Source: Porphyridium purpureum (taxonomy: Eukaryota; Rhodophyta; Bangiophyceae; Porphyridiales; Porphyridiaceae). From it: a DNA stretch of 64,000 bases. Of this stretch, positions 53,052 to 61,384 are shown one piece after another. The stretch spans positions 186,001-250,000 of the forward strand of contig VRMN01000010.1 of assembly GCA_008690995.1 (NCBI GenBank), given 5' to 3'. Position numbers and translations under genes: made by a program. The number at the start of each line of letters is the position of its first letter. The first letter of the stretch is position 1. The notes beneath the pieces were generated by a model. The model had not been told where the DNA came from and did no database searches. It saw only the letters and a program-made list of their open reading frames with translations.

Positions 53052-53711
53052 CTAGTTGTCCTTTTTGTTGCCCGTCGTCGGTTCGACCACTCCTTGCTGC
53101 TGCTGCTGCTGCTGCTGCCTCTCTTGCTCTCGTTTTTTAGCCACAGACACCCGAATGGCCATCTTGGCTATGAGGGCAAACAGGCGGAAGAGCAGGATGT
53201 GCCCGAGCAACAGCATCGGTGCGGCATAGAAGATAAACGCAAAAAGGCCGTTCGAGTCAAAGTAGTCTTGTGTCGCAAACTTGGTCCAGTTGGCGGCGCC
53301 CCACGTGTTCAACCGTTCGGTCATGAACACCAGCGCAGCGATCACAAACATGAACGCCACCATGGCGTTCGCACGGCGACGAACTAGAAAGGCTACCGCG
53401 TACATTCCGACATGGAAGGCCAGCAGTGCCATAATGAACGGCTCAGTCCACGTGACCGTTTCTACAAAATCGGCGACGAGGTCCAACCGCATGACGCCGC
53501 CCAGCGCATCGAGCGCATCATCAGCAAACGCGTACGCCACGTCCATTGCGGACATGTCTGAATAATTGCGGCCGGCGCGCGCACCTGCCGCGGCCGCGCC
53601 AAAGTACGCGGACGCATTGCGATTCAATGCGTCCTGCGCCTCGCGAAGCACGCCTTCGACGTCCACAATTTCCTTCAGCTCCTCTATCAACAACTGCTCA
53701 TCGAACTCCAT
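53052..53711 (-). CDS. TMEM18: TMEM18 homologue, nuclear-envelope membrane protein
   Basis: 219 residues from MEFDEQLL; animal TMEM18 is about 140, so there is an N-terminal extension of about 80 residues. Conserved core: VTWTEPFIMALLAFHVGMY, a second helix AMVAFMFVIAALVFMTE, LNTWGAANWTKFATQDYFDSNG (TMEM18 also has the N-W...QYFDSNG signature), and a third helix FAFIFYAAPMLLLGHILL. The C-terminus is basic, with a run of eight Gln (CAG tract at about 53093-53118). TMEM18 of animals sits in the nuclear envelope and can bind DNA through its basic tail. The start is the ATG nearest the core; an in-frame upstream ATG would run into the tRNase Z leader. Confidence 0.88.
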   Translation of the reverse strand: MEFDEQLLIEELKEIVDVEGVLREAQDALNRNASAYFGAAAAGARAGRNYSDMSAMDVAYAFADDALDALGGVMRLDLVADFVETVTWTEPFIMALLAFHVGMYAVAFLVRRRANAMVAFMFVIAALVFMTERLNTWGAANWTKFATQDYFDSNGLFAFIFYAAPMLLLGHILLFRLFALIAKMAIRVSVAKKREQERQQQQQQQQGVVEPTTGNKKDN

Positions 53712-53803
53712 CGTGAGTGACTGTCGACGGCGTCGCTCCCGACAAAGCTTGTCGACGCGGCTGCACAGCACCGAGACACACGAGGAGCGAAGCCAGCGAC
53801 AGC
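53712..53803. promoter_or_regulatory. 92-bp divergent spacer between TMEM18 and tRNase Z
   Basis: The start codons of the two divergent genes are only 92 bases apart, so the promoters must overlap each other or the genes' first codons. It contains the direct/inverted element GTCGACGGCGTCG...AGCTTGTCGACGCGG. No TATA-like box is seen. Confidence 0.55.
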
Positions 53804-56140
53804 ATGAAAGGGTTTTTGGAAGTGCTTGGCGTGGACTCGCTGGATACTTACGGCAGTTTGCTGTTGTTCTTCGACGAGGAGCGATACCTGTTCGAATGCG
53901 GAGATGGCACGCAGCGCCTGTGCTCCGAGTACAAGGTCAAAGTGGCACATCCGCGCATGCGCAACATTTTCCTCAGCACTAACACTGCGCAGTCGCTAGG
54001 GGGGTTGTTCGGGATGTTGCTGACGCTGGCCGATGCGGGCAAAACGCAACTCGCGATTACCGCTCCGTCCGGGATACAGCAGCTCTTCAAAGCGTCAAAA
54101 CCATTTATCTATCGGCCAAGTCTCAAGCTCGACATTACGGAGGTTGACGCCCCGCATCAGAATACACTGCCGCAACTCGTCAGCCAAGACGATCTCGTCA
54201 GCGTGTTTGCGGTGCCGCTAATGTCCGACCAAGAGCCTCATATCCTCAAGGCCGGCTCGACCCCATTCGTGGTGAGCTACATTTGTCGCGCGTGTGACAT
54301 GCCCGGCAAGTTTGACGCCGAGGCCGCGCAACGACTGGGCATTCCGCCGGGGCCAACGTATGGCAGGCTGAAGCGCGGAGAGTCGGTGGTGCTCGCGTCT
54401 GGCGAGGTCGTGACGCCGCAGATGGTCATGTCGGAAAGCATCAGCGGCAGTGTGATTCTTTTCGCGCGCGTGCCGTCTGTAGACTATGTGCAAAACTTCG
54501 TTGCGCATGATGGACTTTCGCCAATCGCCCTGTGCAAGGACGAGCGTCGTGCGCGTTTTGTATGTGTGGTACACATGGCTCCCCGAGAAGTGCTTCAGGA
54601 TGAGCGCTATCGTGCGTGGTGCCAAGCGCTCGAGGCGTCTCCTCTCACCTCACGCGTGCAGCATATTGGTCTCCACCAATCGCTTGGCGTGGGCGACCGT
54701 CTAAGCTTTCACGCGCAGGCGCAAGATACGTACAAGCTCCATCGGGCGTTGGGCCTGCCTTTCTTCCCCCTGCCCGCAGGATCTCTCTCGAGCGACCATA
54801 TGCGTTCGGTGGAGGCACATGCCGCCGCGCTCAGCCATTCTAGCATTCGATTTGACCCTCCAGACTTGAGCGCAATGAGCGAGTCTCGTCGATCATGCAA
54901 TGAAGCGCTCCAAGCTCTTCTTGGAGTACCGGACGTCGTGCTCGCAGAAACGAAACTGCGCTTGAACCTCGCGCCCGTCACAGCAGTTGGACTAGTGTAC
55001 AATGAGACGGCCAGTCTATCGATGTGCGCGGACATGTTGAATGACATTGAAGCAGAAGTGCATGCAGTATTACCCACGCCAACGGCTGAAAAGACGAGCT
55101 TAGGTGTTGACGCGTCCGAGGCTGTTCCTCACGTGATGGCGCCCGTGGCTAACAAGTTTGCTCACATGGGCGACCGAGAGTGCGAAATTACCTTTCTTGG
55201 CACCGCAGCAGCTATCCCTGGGAAGCACCGAAATGTAAGCGCGATTCTGCTCAACATGTTTGAGCGCGGTGCGGTCTTGCTAGACTGCGGGGAAGGCACA
55301 TTGGGCCAGCTGACTCGAAGCAAGGGGCAGCAAAGAGCTGACGAGATTTTGCGTCGTCTCAAAGCAGTATGGATCTCACACATGCATGCTGATCATCATT
55401 TGGGGCTTTTGCACGTGCTCAGTCGATGCAGTCAACCTCAGCTGGGACGCACCAAGCCAGTCATGGTACTTGGCCCGCGGCCACTGCAGAATTGGCTTGC
55501 ATCGTACAGCAAATTTTGCGAGAACGTGAGCTATCTTTACTTTGATAATCAAATCTTTGTCGAGCCGCAGCAGCCAAGTGCCAACTACTTCCCGGAGCAC
55601 CTTGGCCTGCGTGTCCGCTGCGTCGAAGTAGACCATTGCTCGCTGTCCTATGGACTTGTGCTAGACGATTGTGTACACGACTGGCGACTGGTGTACTCGG
55701 GCGATACACGGCCCTGTCGTGCGCTTGCCGAAGCCGGCAAGGACGCGCTCATCGCGATCCACGAGGCAACACTGGAGAACGACATGGCTCAGGAGGCTCG
55801 GGAAAAAATGCACTGTACAACATCGGAAGCCATTGATATTTGCGTCCATGACATGAATGCGTATCGTACTATCCTCACACATTTTAGCCAGCGCTATCCG
55901 CGCGTGCCGGCGCTCAAGGACAGTACGGAACTGCTCAAGCACCAATCTGTGGCACTAGCATTCGACTTTATGGTGGTGAACTTTAAGGATCTTGACGCTC
56001 TACCCCGTCTCTTACATGCGCTTCCTGCGCTGTTCCCTGACGACGAGGACGGTTCTATCTGTGAGAACAATACTTTGTCAAATCAAGAGCTTCTGCAGCA
56101 ATCGCAGTTGACGGACCACACGGCAGGAACAAAGACGTGA
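53804..56140 (+). CDS. ELAC2: tRNase Z, long form (ELAC2 type), tRNA 3'-end processing endonuclease
   Basis: 778 residues, typical for the two-domain long tRNase Z. The N-terminal domain (LEVLGVDSLDTYGSLLLFFD, YLFECGDGTQRLCSEYKVK, NIFLSTNTAQSLGGLFGM) is the metallo-beta-lactamase copy that has lost its zinc ligands. The C-terminal domain begins at about 460 (CEITFLGTAAAIPGKHRNV) and has LLDCGEGTLGQL and the zinc motif HMHADHHLG at about 525-533, then YSGDTRPCRAL and IHEATLENDM, and an H-F-S-Q-R-Y motif near the end. The enzyme cuts the 3' trailer from pre-tRNA in the nucleus and organelles. No clear targeting peptide. It shares a 92-base divergent spacer with TMEM18. All catalytic residues I can check are present. 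Confidence 0.92.
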   Translation: MKGFLEVLGVDSLDTYGSLLLFFDEERYLFECGDGTQRLCSEYKVKVAHPRMRNIFLSTNTAQSLGGLFGMLLTLADAGKTQLAITAPSGIQQLFKASKPFIYRPSLKLDITEVDAPHQNTLPQLVSQDDLVSVFAVPLMSDQEPHILKAGSTPFVVSYICRACDMPGKFDAEAAQRLGIPPGPTYGRLKRGESVVLASGEVVTPQMVMSESISGSVILFARVPSVDYVQNFVAHDGLSPIALCKDERRARFVCVVHMAPREVLQDERYRAWCQALEASPLTSRVQHIGLHQSLGVGDRLSFHAQAQDTYKLHRALGLPFFPLPAGSLSSDHMRSVEAHAAALSHSSIRFDPPDLSAMSESRRSCNEALQALLGVPDVVLAETKLRLNLAPVTAVGLVYNETASLSMCADMLNDIEAEVHAVLPTPTAEKTSLGVDASEAVPHVMAPVANKFAHMGDRECEITFLGTAAAIPGKHRNVSAILLNMFERGAVLLDCGEGTLGQLTRSKGQQRADEILRRLKAVWISHMHADHHLGLLHVLSRCSQPQLGRTKPVMVLGPRPLQNWLASYSKFCENVSYLYFDNQIFVEPQQPSANYFPEHLGLRVRCVEVDHCSLSYGLVLDDCVHDWRLVYSGDTRPCRALAEAGKDALIAIHEATLENDMAQEAREKMHCTTSEAIDICVHDMNAYRTILTHFSQRYPRVPALKDSTELLKHQSVALAFDFMVVNFKDLDALPRLLHALPALFPDDEDGSICENNTLSNQELLQQSQLTDHTAGTKT

Positions 56141-56380
56141 TGAGTCGATGGAACGTTGAGGGACACAGGAGTCTGACAATGCAATATGTATACATTCTGC
56201 TTTCCAAATCAGACTTTCTTATGCGTGCGCGCTTCTGCAAGAGCGATTCCGTAGTGTTCATGTGATGAGGATAGAGGTGAGACGGGCAAAAACCATAAGA
56301 CTGTGTTTCTTCCTTTGCCAAGAACTTTTCACTTCCCACAGGCAAAGATGACCAGAAGCAGGAGTGGCTTCAAACCTTCC

Positions 56381-56800
56381 TCAAAGTTGCGTTTTGGAGG
56401 TACACTTTTCAATATTCTTTTGCAAGTTGGATAGAAGCCCGACCTCGATGCAGAAGTTGCGGAATGCTTTCACGAACTCGACGCGAAAGCGCATTTCAGA
56501 CTTGTCCTGCGAGAACTGGATAACGTGACCCGCGCGCTCCGTTGCCTTTGGTACGAAAAATCGCAGCACTCCCGCCACTTCAGCAAGTTTCGCGAGTAAC
56601 GTGAAATTCATCGTTTCCAAATCTTGTTCAAGAGACACGACTGAGTGCGGGCATTTGCAAAGGCCCACTTGCATGCTCGCAATGAGTTCTTCTCTATTTT
56701 TCTTGACAAAGTCACGTACTGGCACTCTCGTTGCCGAAATCGACGCTGACACTGCCGGCGAAGTCTTCTCCGTTGGCTCGAAGCATGGTTGAAAGGACAT
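56381..56800 (-). CDS. Hypothetical 139-residue soluble protein
   Basis: I do not recognise it. From MSFQPCFEPTEKTSP it has a short Ser/Ala linker, then an alpha/beta-looking region: VRDFVKKNREELIAS, CPHSVVSLEQDLETM, LLAKLAEVAGVLRFF, ERAGHVIQFSQDKSEMRFRVEFVKAFRNFCIEVGLLSNL. No signal peptide or membrane segment. The frame is open upstream to 56893 but only with a GTG start. It is divergent from the next gene, with a 340-base spacer, and converges on tRNase Z. Either a lineage-specific gene or an exon of one. Confidence 0.5.
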   Translation of the reverse strand: MSFQPCFEPTEKTSPAVSASISATRVPVRDFVKKNREELIASMQVGLCKCPHSVVSLEQDLETMNFTLLAKLAEVAGVLRFFVPKATERAGHVIQFSQDKSEMRFRVEFVKAFRNFCIEVGLLSNLQKNIEKCTSKTQL

Positions 56801-57140
56801 TGTAGTGAAGCCGCCACCTCTATCGAGAATACACAGATAAGCGCTGCTCTTCCGTTCTATAAATGTCACCAAAACCTTGCCACTGAAGTGCAACTTGACT
56901 TCTTCCTCCGCGCCCTTTATTTTGTTCCGAGTCGACTGCTCTCAAATTCACAACGTTTCTGCAATTCCCCACGAATCATTCGTGTCGAGCGGAAAGAGGA
57001 CGAGAGATTTCACGGTTCATATTTCTAAGGCGAGGAGATGTCAAGCGCGCAGGAACAAAGGAGGAGGGATCAAAGAAGTTGAGAACGCTTGTCAACTGTG
57101 GAAAGGGTCACTTGTTGAAGTACGCAAGCAGAGCAGAGGG

Positions 57141-58214
57141 ATGGAGGACCAGTACCGAAAGATCGTGGAGGACTTGCTCCGCGACGAGGGAGTTGAAGAT
57201 GCTGGCGACTTGTTTAACCCACATGCTCAGGAAGCTCCAGCGTACGAGGAGGCTAGATATCTTAACGTCGTAGAGGATATGCTCCGCGACGCGGGAGTTG
57301 GATGGACAAATGTTGGAATTCATCCCGGTGCTCCAAACGCTCCAGCACGCGTGGAGGATGTCGTAAAACAAATGGCCGACAATCATATCCTAGTGGCAGT
57401 AACAACGATGCGAGGGCTTTCCTCCAGAAATACTTCCGGAGTATGCTCCCCTGGACATCTTTTGCTCATCACAAAGCAGAATCATTTGAGTTTGTACGCG
57501 AACCCGAACGACTGCTCTCAACTGAAACTGGGGTCGCAAGAAAACGACATGAAATACATGCAAAGGGATTTGGAAGCGGGTAAACTGATGCTGAAAGTCA
57601 TGCGCTCGACGAAATCCACAGTTCAGATGCTTGACGAAGCTATTGAGCGTGCGAGGGCCAGAATCGGGAGGGGACTCTACGCGAAGCCCATGGGATCTTG
57701 GAAGGAGTATTTGTTTCACATGGGGTCGGCGACCGCAGAAAATATTTTTTATTTTCGTAAGAGAAACCCATGGGCTACGCTGAAGCCGCAATATACCAAT
57801 TGTGCCATGTTCATAGGCGAAGTATGTCGCGAAGCGGGAATGGGATCGATCAAAGGCTTAACGCCGAAGATGTGCTATTTGCAATTTTCGGAGCATATTT
57901 TCCTGCAAGCACCGAAGCTTCGTGTCATGACGGTAAGTGAAGTTGGTACGCTTTTTGCTGAGAACTCGCACGAGGAGAATGAACCGATCGAAACCAGTGA
58001 CGTCAAGCGAGTTTGGACCAAGTCCGATGTCCGCAAACCATTTCCACCTTACGTATGGATTCCTCTCGCGGCCGGCTTTTTCGTGAACCCTGTCCTTCCG
58101 CTAGTGTGCCTCAATGTTTGGTGGATTTGTCGCAACGCGACGACAGACTCGATTGAACATGATTGGGATGACTTGCAGGTGTCTGATTCTGCCGAAGATG
58201 AGGTGTCGTGTTAA
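57141..58214 (+). CDS. Unknown membrane-associated protein with possible permuted NlpC/P60-like cysteine hydrolase core
   Basis: 357 residues. The N-terminus has two copies of a 19-residue repeat, YRKIVEDLLRDEGVEDAGD (5-23) and YLNVVEDMLRDAGVGWTNV (40-58). Then GHLLLITKQNHLSLYAN (105-121) resembles the G-D-[ILV]-[ILV]-L...H-[VL]-[GS]-[IL]-Y strand pair of permuted NlpC/P60 (YiiX/LRAT-like) hydrolases, with His115 in the catalytic place. YTNCAMFIGEVCREAGM (218-234) resembles the helix carrying the catalytic Cys (here Cys221). His-before-Cys order is the permuted arrangement. A hydrophobic segment at about 303-330 may anchor the protein in a membrane, and the tail is acidic. Family members act on lipids or peptide bonds. 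This match is by eye only and could be wrong; the gene itself looks real. Confidence 0.5.
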   Translation: MEDQYRKIVEDLLRDEGVEDAGDLFNPHAQEAPAYEEARYLNVVEDMLRDAGVGWTNVGIHPGAPNAPARVEDVVKQMADNHILVAVTTMRGLSSRNTSGVCSPGHLLLITKQNHLSLYANPNDCSQLKLGSQENDMKYMQRDLEAGKLMLKVMRSTKSTVQMLDEAIERARARIGRGLYAKPMGSWKEYLFHMGSATAENIFYFRKRNPWATLKPQYTNCAMFIGEVCREAGMGSIKGLTPKMCYLQFSEHIFLQAPKLRVMTVSEVGTLFAENSHEENEPIETSDVKRVWTKSDVRKPFPPYVWIPLAAGFFVNPVLPLVCLNVWWICRNATTDSIEHDWDDLQVSDSAEDEVSC

Positions 58215-58670
58215 AACTAAGGCCTGTGCGCCGCACTCGACGATAATCTTTTCTTTTGCCTTGTGCTGATGATACCTGCTTCCGACAAGGGAGGCCAAGC
58301 GGCTTGGACCATCAACCTCCAGCGACTGCTCTGCCTCGATGGCTCTCTGTCTCTGTCTCTTTCTTGCCGCAAACCGCTACCTGCCTTTGCCAACGGTTTA
58401 ACGGCTTCACGTAATGGCAGTATTCCTTTTATATCAAACGTGCGTTATTTTATGATTCCCCAAAGCTTATCGACTCGGCTGCATTAACCGAAAGCAGATC
58501 TGGCGCAGATTTTCTGGTAAAATGGGTGTGTTTTACTATGCTTTCATAAGGACATGCGCGATGACGCGGGGCGGGAGAGAGAAAACGCGAACGAGCGAGG
58601 AAGGCAGAAGAAGAACCGGGCAAGTGGGGGGAGAAAGGAACGGCGACTGGGGAGAAGACGGGGAAGAACC
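58215..58670. promoter_or_regulatory. Spacer upstream of the maspardin-like gene with AACGGTTTAACGG motif and GA-rich leader
   Basis: CCAACGGTTTAACGGC at about 58390-58405 matches the motif near the alcohol dehydrogenase and phosphatase genes. A TGGTAAAATGGGTGTGTTTT block follows at about 58514-58535, then a GGGAGAGAGAAAACG-type purine leader at 58570-58660 running up to the ATG. Confidence 0.4.
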
Positions 58671-60590
58671 ATGGGAGATTTAGCGCTGGGCGAAGAGTAT
58701 GCGAACTTTCGCGCGTGGGTGCCGCGCAACGTGCTTCCGGTCGGCGCGCTGAATGCGAAGAATGTGCTGTATTATGACTGGGGTCCGCGCGAGTTTGCCG
58801 AGCCCGTGGTTTGTGTGCACGGATTGGCTGGCGCCGCAGACCAGTTTTTTCATCAGATGCTTGCGCTTGCCATAAAGGGGTACCGCGTGATTCTGCTGCA
58901 GCTGCCGCAGCATGCTGATATGCATGAGCTTGTCGAGGCCATGCACATCTTTTTTGAAATGGTGGACGTGCGCGCGCTCCATTTTTACGCCGTCGGTTTG
59001 GGCGGCTTGGTCGCACTGAGTTACGCGGCGGCGTTTCCGACAATGGTTCGTTCCATGATGCTCACGCACGCGTGCTGCTCCACGGCAAAGATGAAAAATC
59101 TCATACCGCTGCCCGTGCAGTTGCTGCGATGGAGCCCAGACTTCCTCCTGCACAAGGTTGTGAATGATTTGCTTCCCACCGGCAATGCGGCGCTGCATGA
59201 GGCGCTTGCGGTCGAGTTTATGGCAATGCGCACGTCAGAGACGGACCGCGCCTCGATTCTGGCGCGCCTCGAGCTCGCGCTTACGCCGTGCAGTGTAGAG
59301 GGGCAGAACATCGTGCTACCGGACGACACGATCACATTAATAGATTCCTTGGAGCTGCGCAATGCAGACACAGCTCAAGGGCAGATGGCAAGGCAAGTGC
59401 TGGAACAATTTCCTTCGGCACGGCAGGCGTTGATCAAGCATGCAGGTGAATTTCCGTTCCTGAGCGTGCCGGATGAGGTATCGATGCACATGGTGGTTCA
59501 TTTGCGGAAGCACGCTCCCAAGCCGGCCAACACATTGGATATCCCAGAGCCGGCACGCCCGCGGGTAGAAAATATTGAGGAGTACCGTCTGCTCAAAGAG
59601 GAGCAACGGCGAGCAAAAAAGGAACAGCAGCAACGACAACGGGAAGAGCAGAAGAACGCCCGTGGGAGCTTAGCGGCAGCCACGGCAGCTATTGCCGCTG
59701 CAGTCATGTCTAACAGATCAGACGCGCAGAATGTGGATCCAAACTCCTCGAGAAGTGAACAACAAGAACAGGAGCGAGCGGAGGAACCGCAGCAGCATGT
59801 TGAAAGCCTGGCCAGTCAGAGTGGTGGTGTCCATAATAACTCTGAGCCGCCTGTGTTTGCCATTCCGGGTGCAATTGCGACCGGCGTTGGTGAGGGTACC
59901 AGCACAAGTGCCCACGCGGCCGTTGGGATCTCGCCCTTGCGTTCGACGCCAGAGATGAGATCCCACATGCGCGTACCGAGCGTCCTTCTTGGTGAGGGTT
60001 CAGCGGCGGAGAGCTCGTACACGCTCCGTGAAGAAGATGCAGCGCAAGTGGTACCGCCTGGCGCCGACCCGCTCGGTGCGATTATCGAGGCCGGCGACGA
60101 AGGACAAGGAGTGGCTACTCCCGTTGCGCTTTCCTCCCGCGACGCAGGAGGATACGCCTCGGGCTCACTGTCCCAAAATTCTTCCACCACACTGACAGGC
60201 GTCTTTGACCTGCGCACTGCGCATGCGAGCGACACGATCCCTAGGTCCGTGTCCACATCAGCAGCGCGGGACGCGACGTCGTCGTCTCTCTCCGGCGAGA
60301 GGGGCAGAGCGTCGGTAAATTCGAATGCGATCGATGTGTCATCAACACGCTCGCCGTCAATGCCTGTGGGTCTGAGTGCCGCCATGGAACCTGTCCGGAC
60401 GGTAAAGACACAAAAGGAACTCGAAGGCGACGAATGGGATGAGTTTCGGGAACGGCCAGAACAGCAATCGGCGCCGAATGCACCGGGTGTACAAAAGGTT
60501 GCGAAGAACAAGAAGGGCAAGGATGAGCTCAACTATGGCCACGAAGATGAGGATTGGCGCGCGTTCCTCGGATCCGAAGCTTTAGAGTAG
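58671..60590 (+). CDS. SPG21: Maspardin (SPG21)-like alpha/beta-hydrolase-fold protein without catalytic serine, with long disordered tail
   Basis: 639 residues. Residues 1-290 align by eye with maspardin over its whole length: EYANFRAWVPRNVLPV, VCVHGLAGAADQFFHQMLAL, KGYRVILLQLPQ, LHFYAVGLGGLVALSYA, QFPSARQALIKHAGEFPFL. The nucleophile elbow reads A-V-G-L-G-G, where animal maspardin has G-A-S-L-G-G. Gly109 thus replaces the serine, so hydrolase activity is unlikely and a binding role is favoured. Animal maspardin is about 308 residues and sits on endosomes/trans-Golgi. Here an extra 340 residues follow: a charged coiled segment (LLKEEQRRAKKEQQQRQREEQK), Ser/Ala-rich disorder, and a conserved-looking end (KELEGDEWDEFRERP; EDEDWRAFLGSEALE). 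The start is the ATG in front of the conserved domain. Confidence 0.85.
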   Translation: MGDLALGEEYANFRAWVPRNVLPVGALNAKNVLYYDWGPREFAEPVVCVHGLAGAADQFFHQMLALAIKGYRVILLQLPQHADMHELVEAMHIFFEMVDVRALHFYAVGLGGLVALSYAAAFPTMVRSMMLTHACCSTAKMKNLIPLPVQLLRWSPDFLLHKVVNDLLPTGNAALHEALAVEFMAMRTSETDRASILARLELALTPCSVEGQNIVLPDDTITLIDSLELRNADTAQGQMARQVLEQFPSARQALIKHAGEFPFLSVPDEVSMHMVVHLRKHAPKPANTLDIPEPARPRVENIEEYRLLKEEQRRAKKEQQQRQREEQKNARGSLAAATAAIAAAVMSNRSDAQNVDPNSSRSEQQEQERAEEPQQHVESLASQSGGVHNNSEPPVFAIPGAIATGVGEGTSTSAHAAVGISPLRSTPEMRSHMRVPSVLLGEGSAAESSYTLREEDAAQVVPPGADPLGAIIEAGDEGQGVATPVALSSRDAGGYASGSLSQNSSTTLTGVFDLRTAHASDTIPRSVSTSAARDATSSSLSGERGRASVNSNAIDVSSTRSPSMPVGLSAAMEPVRTVKTQKELEGDEWDEFRERPEQQSAPNAPGVQKVAKNKKGKDELNYGHEDEDWRAFLGSEALE

Positions 60591-60763
60591 ACAAAAGGTA
60601 TGGTAGGACGGCTTGCCTAATCAAGACATGAAATCAAAGCCTTGTAGTGTTTGTACGGAATGTTGCCAGAGCCACATGTGAATGGTACACGAGCAAGACT
60701 TTATTTCATGGTATTCAATCTTCGTCTTCTTCTTCTTCTTCCTCCTCTGCTTCTGCTGCTGTC

Positions 60764-61384
60764 TTAAGGACGAATGCCGCTAGCGTAGGCTGCGAGCACG
60801 AGAACCGTAATAACTGCAATGATCGTCAGGATCCAGTTCTGGCGATATGGTGCGGAGTACTCTTGCTTGAGACGATTTCTGAGCTGCGGGTCGATTTTCT
60901 TCTGCGTGAAGCCCGAATCGGCGCCCGCGGCCGCGGCCGCGGCCGGCTCAACCGCAAATTCAACTTCGTCTGTCTCAATTGACTTGATGATTGCCATGAC
61001 GCGTTCGAGCCCGACGCGGCGAGTCTCCCAGCGCGTGCCCGTCGCGACCTCGCGCACGCCAACTACAACTTCGCCCACGAGCAACCCGCTCGCCGCGGCC
61101 ATGCCTCCATCGCGAAAGCCGCTCACCACCACCGCACCCGACGCAACCTCTTCCAGCGCCAGGCCCAGCGGCTTCTTCACTTTGACCAGCCTCGACGCCT
61201 TCTTTGCGTCTGCGCTGCTCGCCATCATCCGCCAGCCCGCCGCGCAACGCCGACCGGCCACGACGCCGCTTTTTCCCGTCGCTACAGCCTGACGTTGGAC
61301 GCTTCGCCCATCTTGCACCTTTCCACGCCCGAACAACGCGCTGCCTTTTCCGACGCCCAGCGCCCCGCCAATAAACGCCGCCAT
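60764..61384 (-). CDS. Tail-anchored PDZ-domain protein with probable plastid transit peptide
   Basis: 206 residues from MAAFIGGALGVGKGSA. The first 55 residues are basic, Ala/Gly/Ser-rich, without acids until QDG, and carry an early Phe, as expected of a red-algal transit peptide. A PDZ domain follows at about 66-145: VKKPLGLALEEVASGAVVV, GFRDGGMAAASGLLVGEVVVGV, then RVMAIIKSIETDEVEFAVE. The carboxylate loop is PLGL. After a poly-Ala linker and a short helix (DPQLRNRLKQEYSAPYRQNW) comes one C-terminal transmembrane helix (about 183-203) ending in GIRP. A thylakoid or envelope scaffold is inferred. It converges on the maspardin-like gene, 173 bases away. A longer frame to 61438 is open but adds no targeting character. 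Confidence 0.8.
   Translation of the reverse strand: MAAFIGGALGVGKGSALFGRGKVQDGRSVQRQAVATGKSGVVAGRRCAAGWRMMASSADAKKASRLVKVKKPLGLALEEVASGAVVVSGFRDGGMAAASGLLVGEVVVGVREVATGTRWETRRVGLERVMAIIKSIETDEVEFAVEPAAAAAAGADSGFTQKKIDPQLRNRLKQEYSAPYRQNWILTIIAVITVLVLAAYASGIRP

Noticed and set aside
58450-59043. 197-codon minus-strand frame opposite the maspardin gene
   Set aside because: Arg/Ser/Pro-rich complement of a real coding region without any domain.
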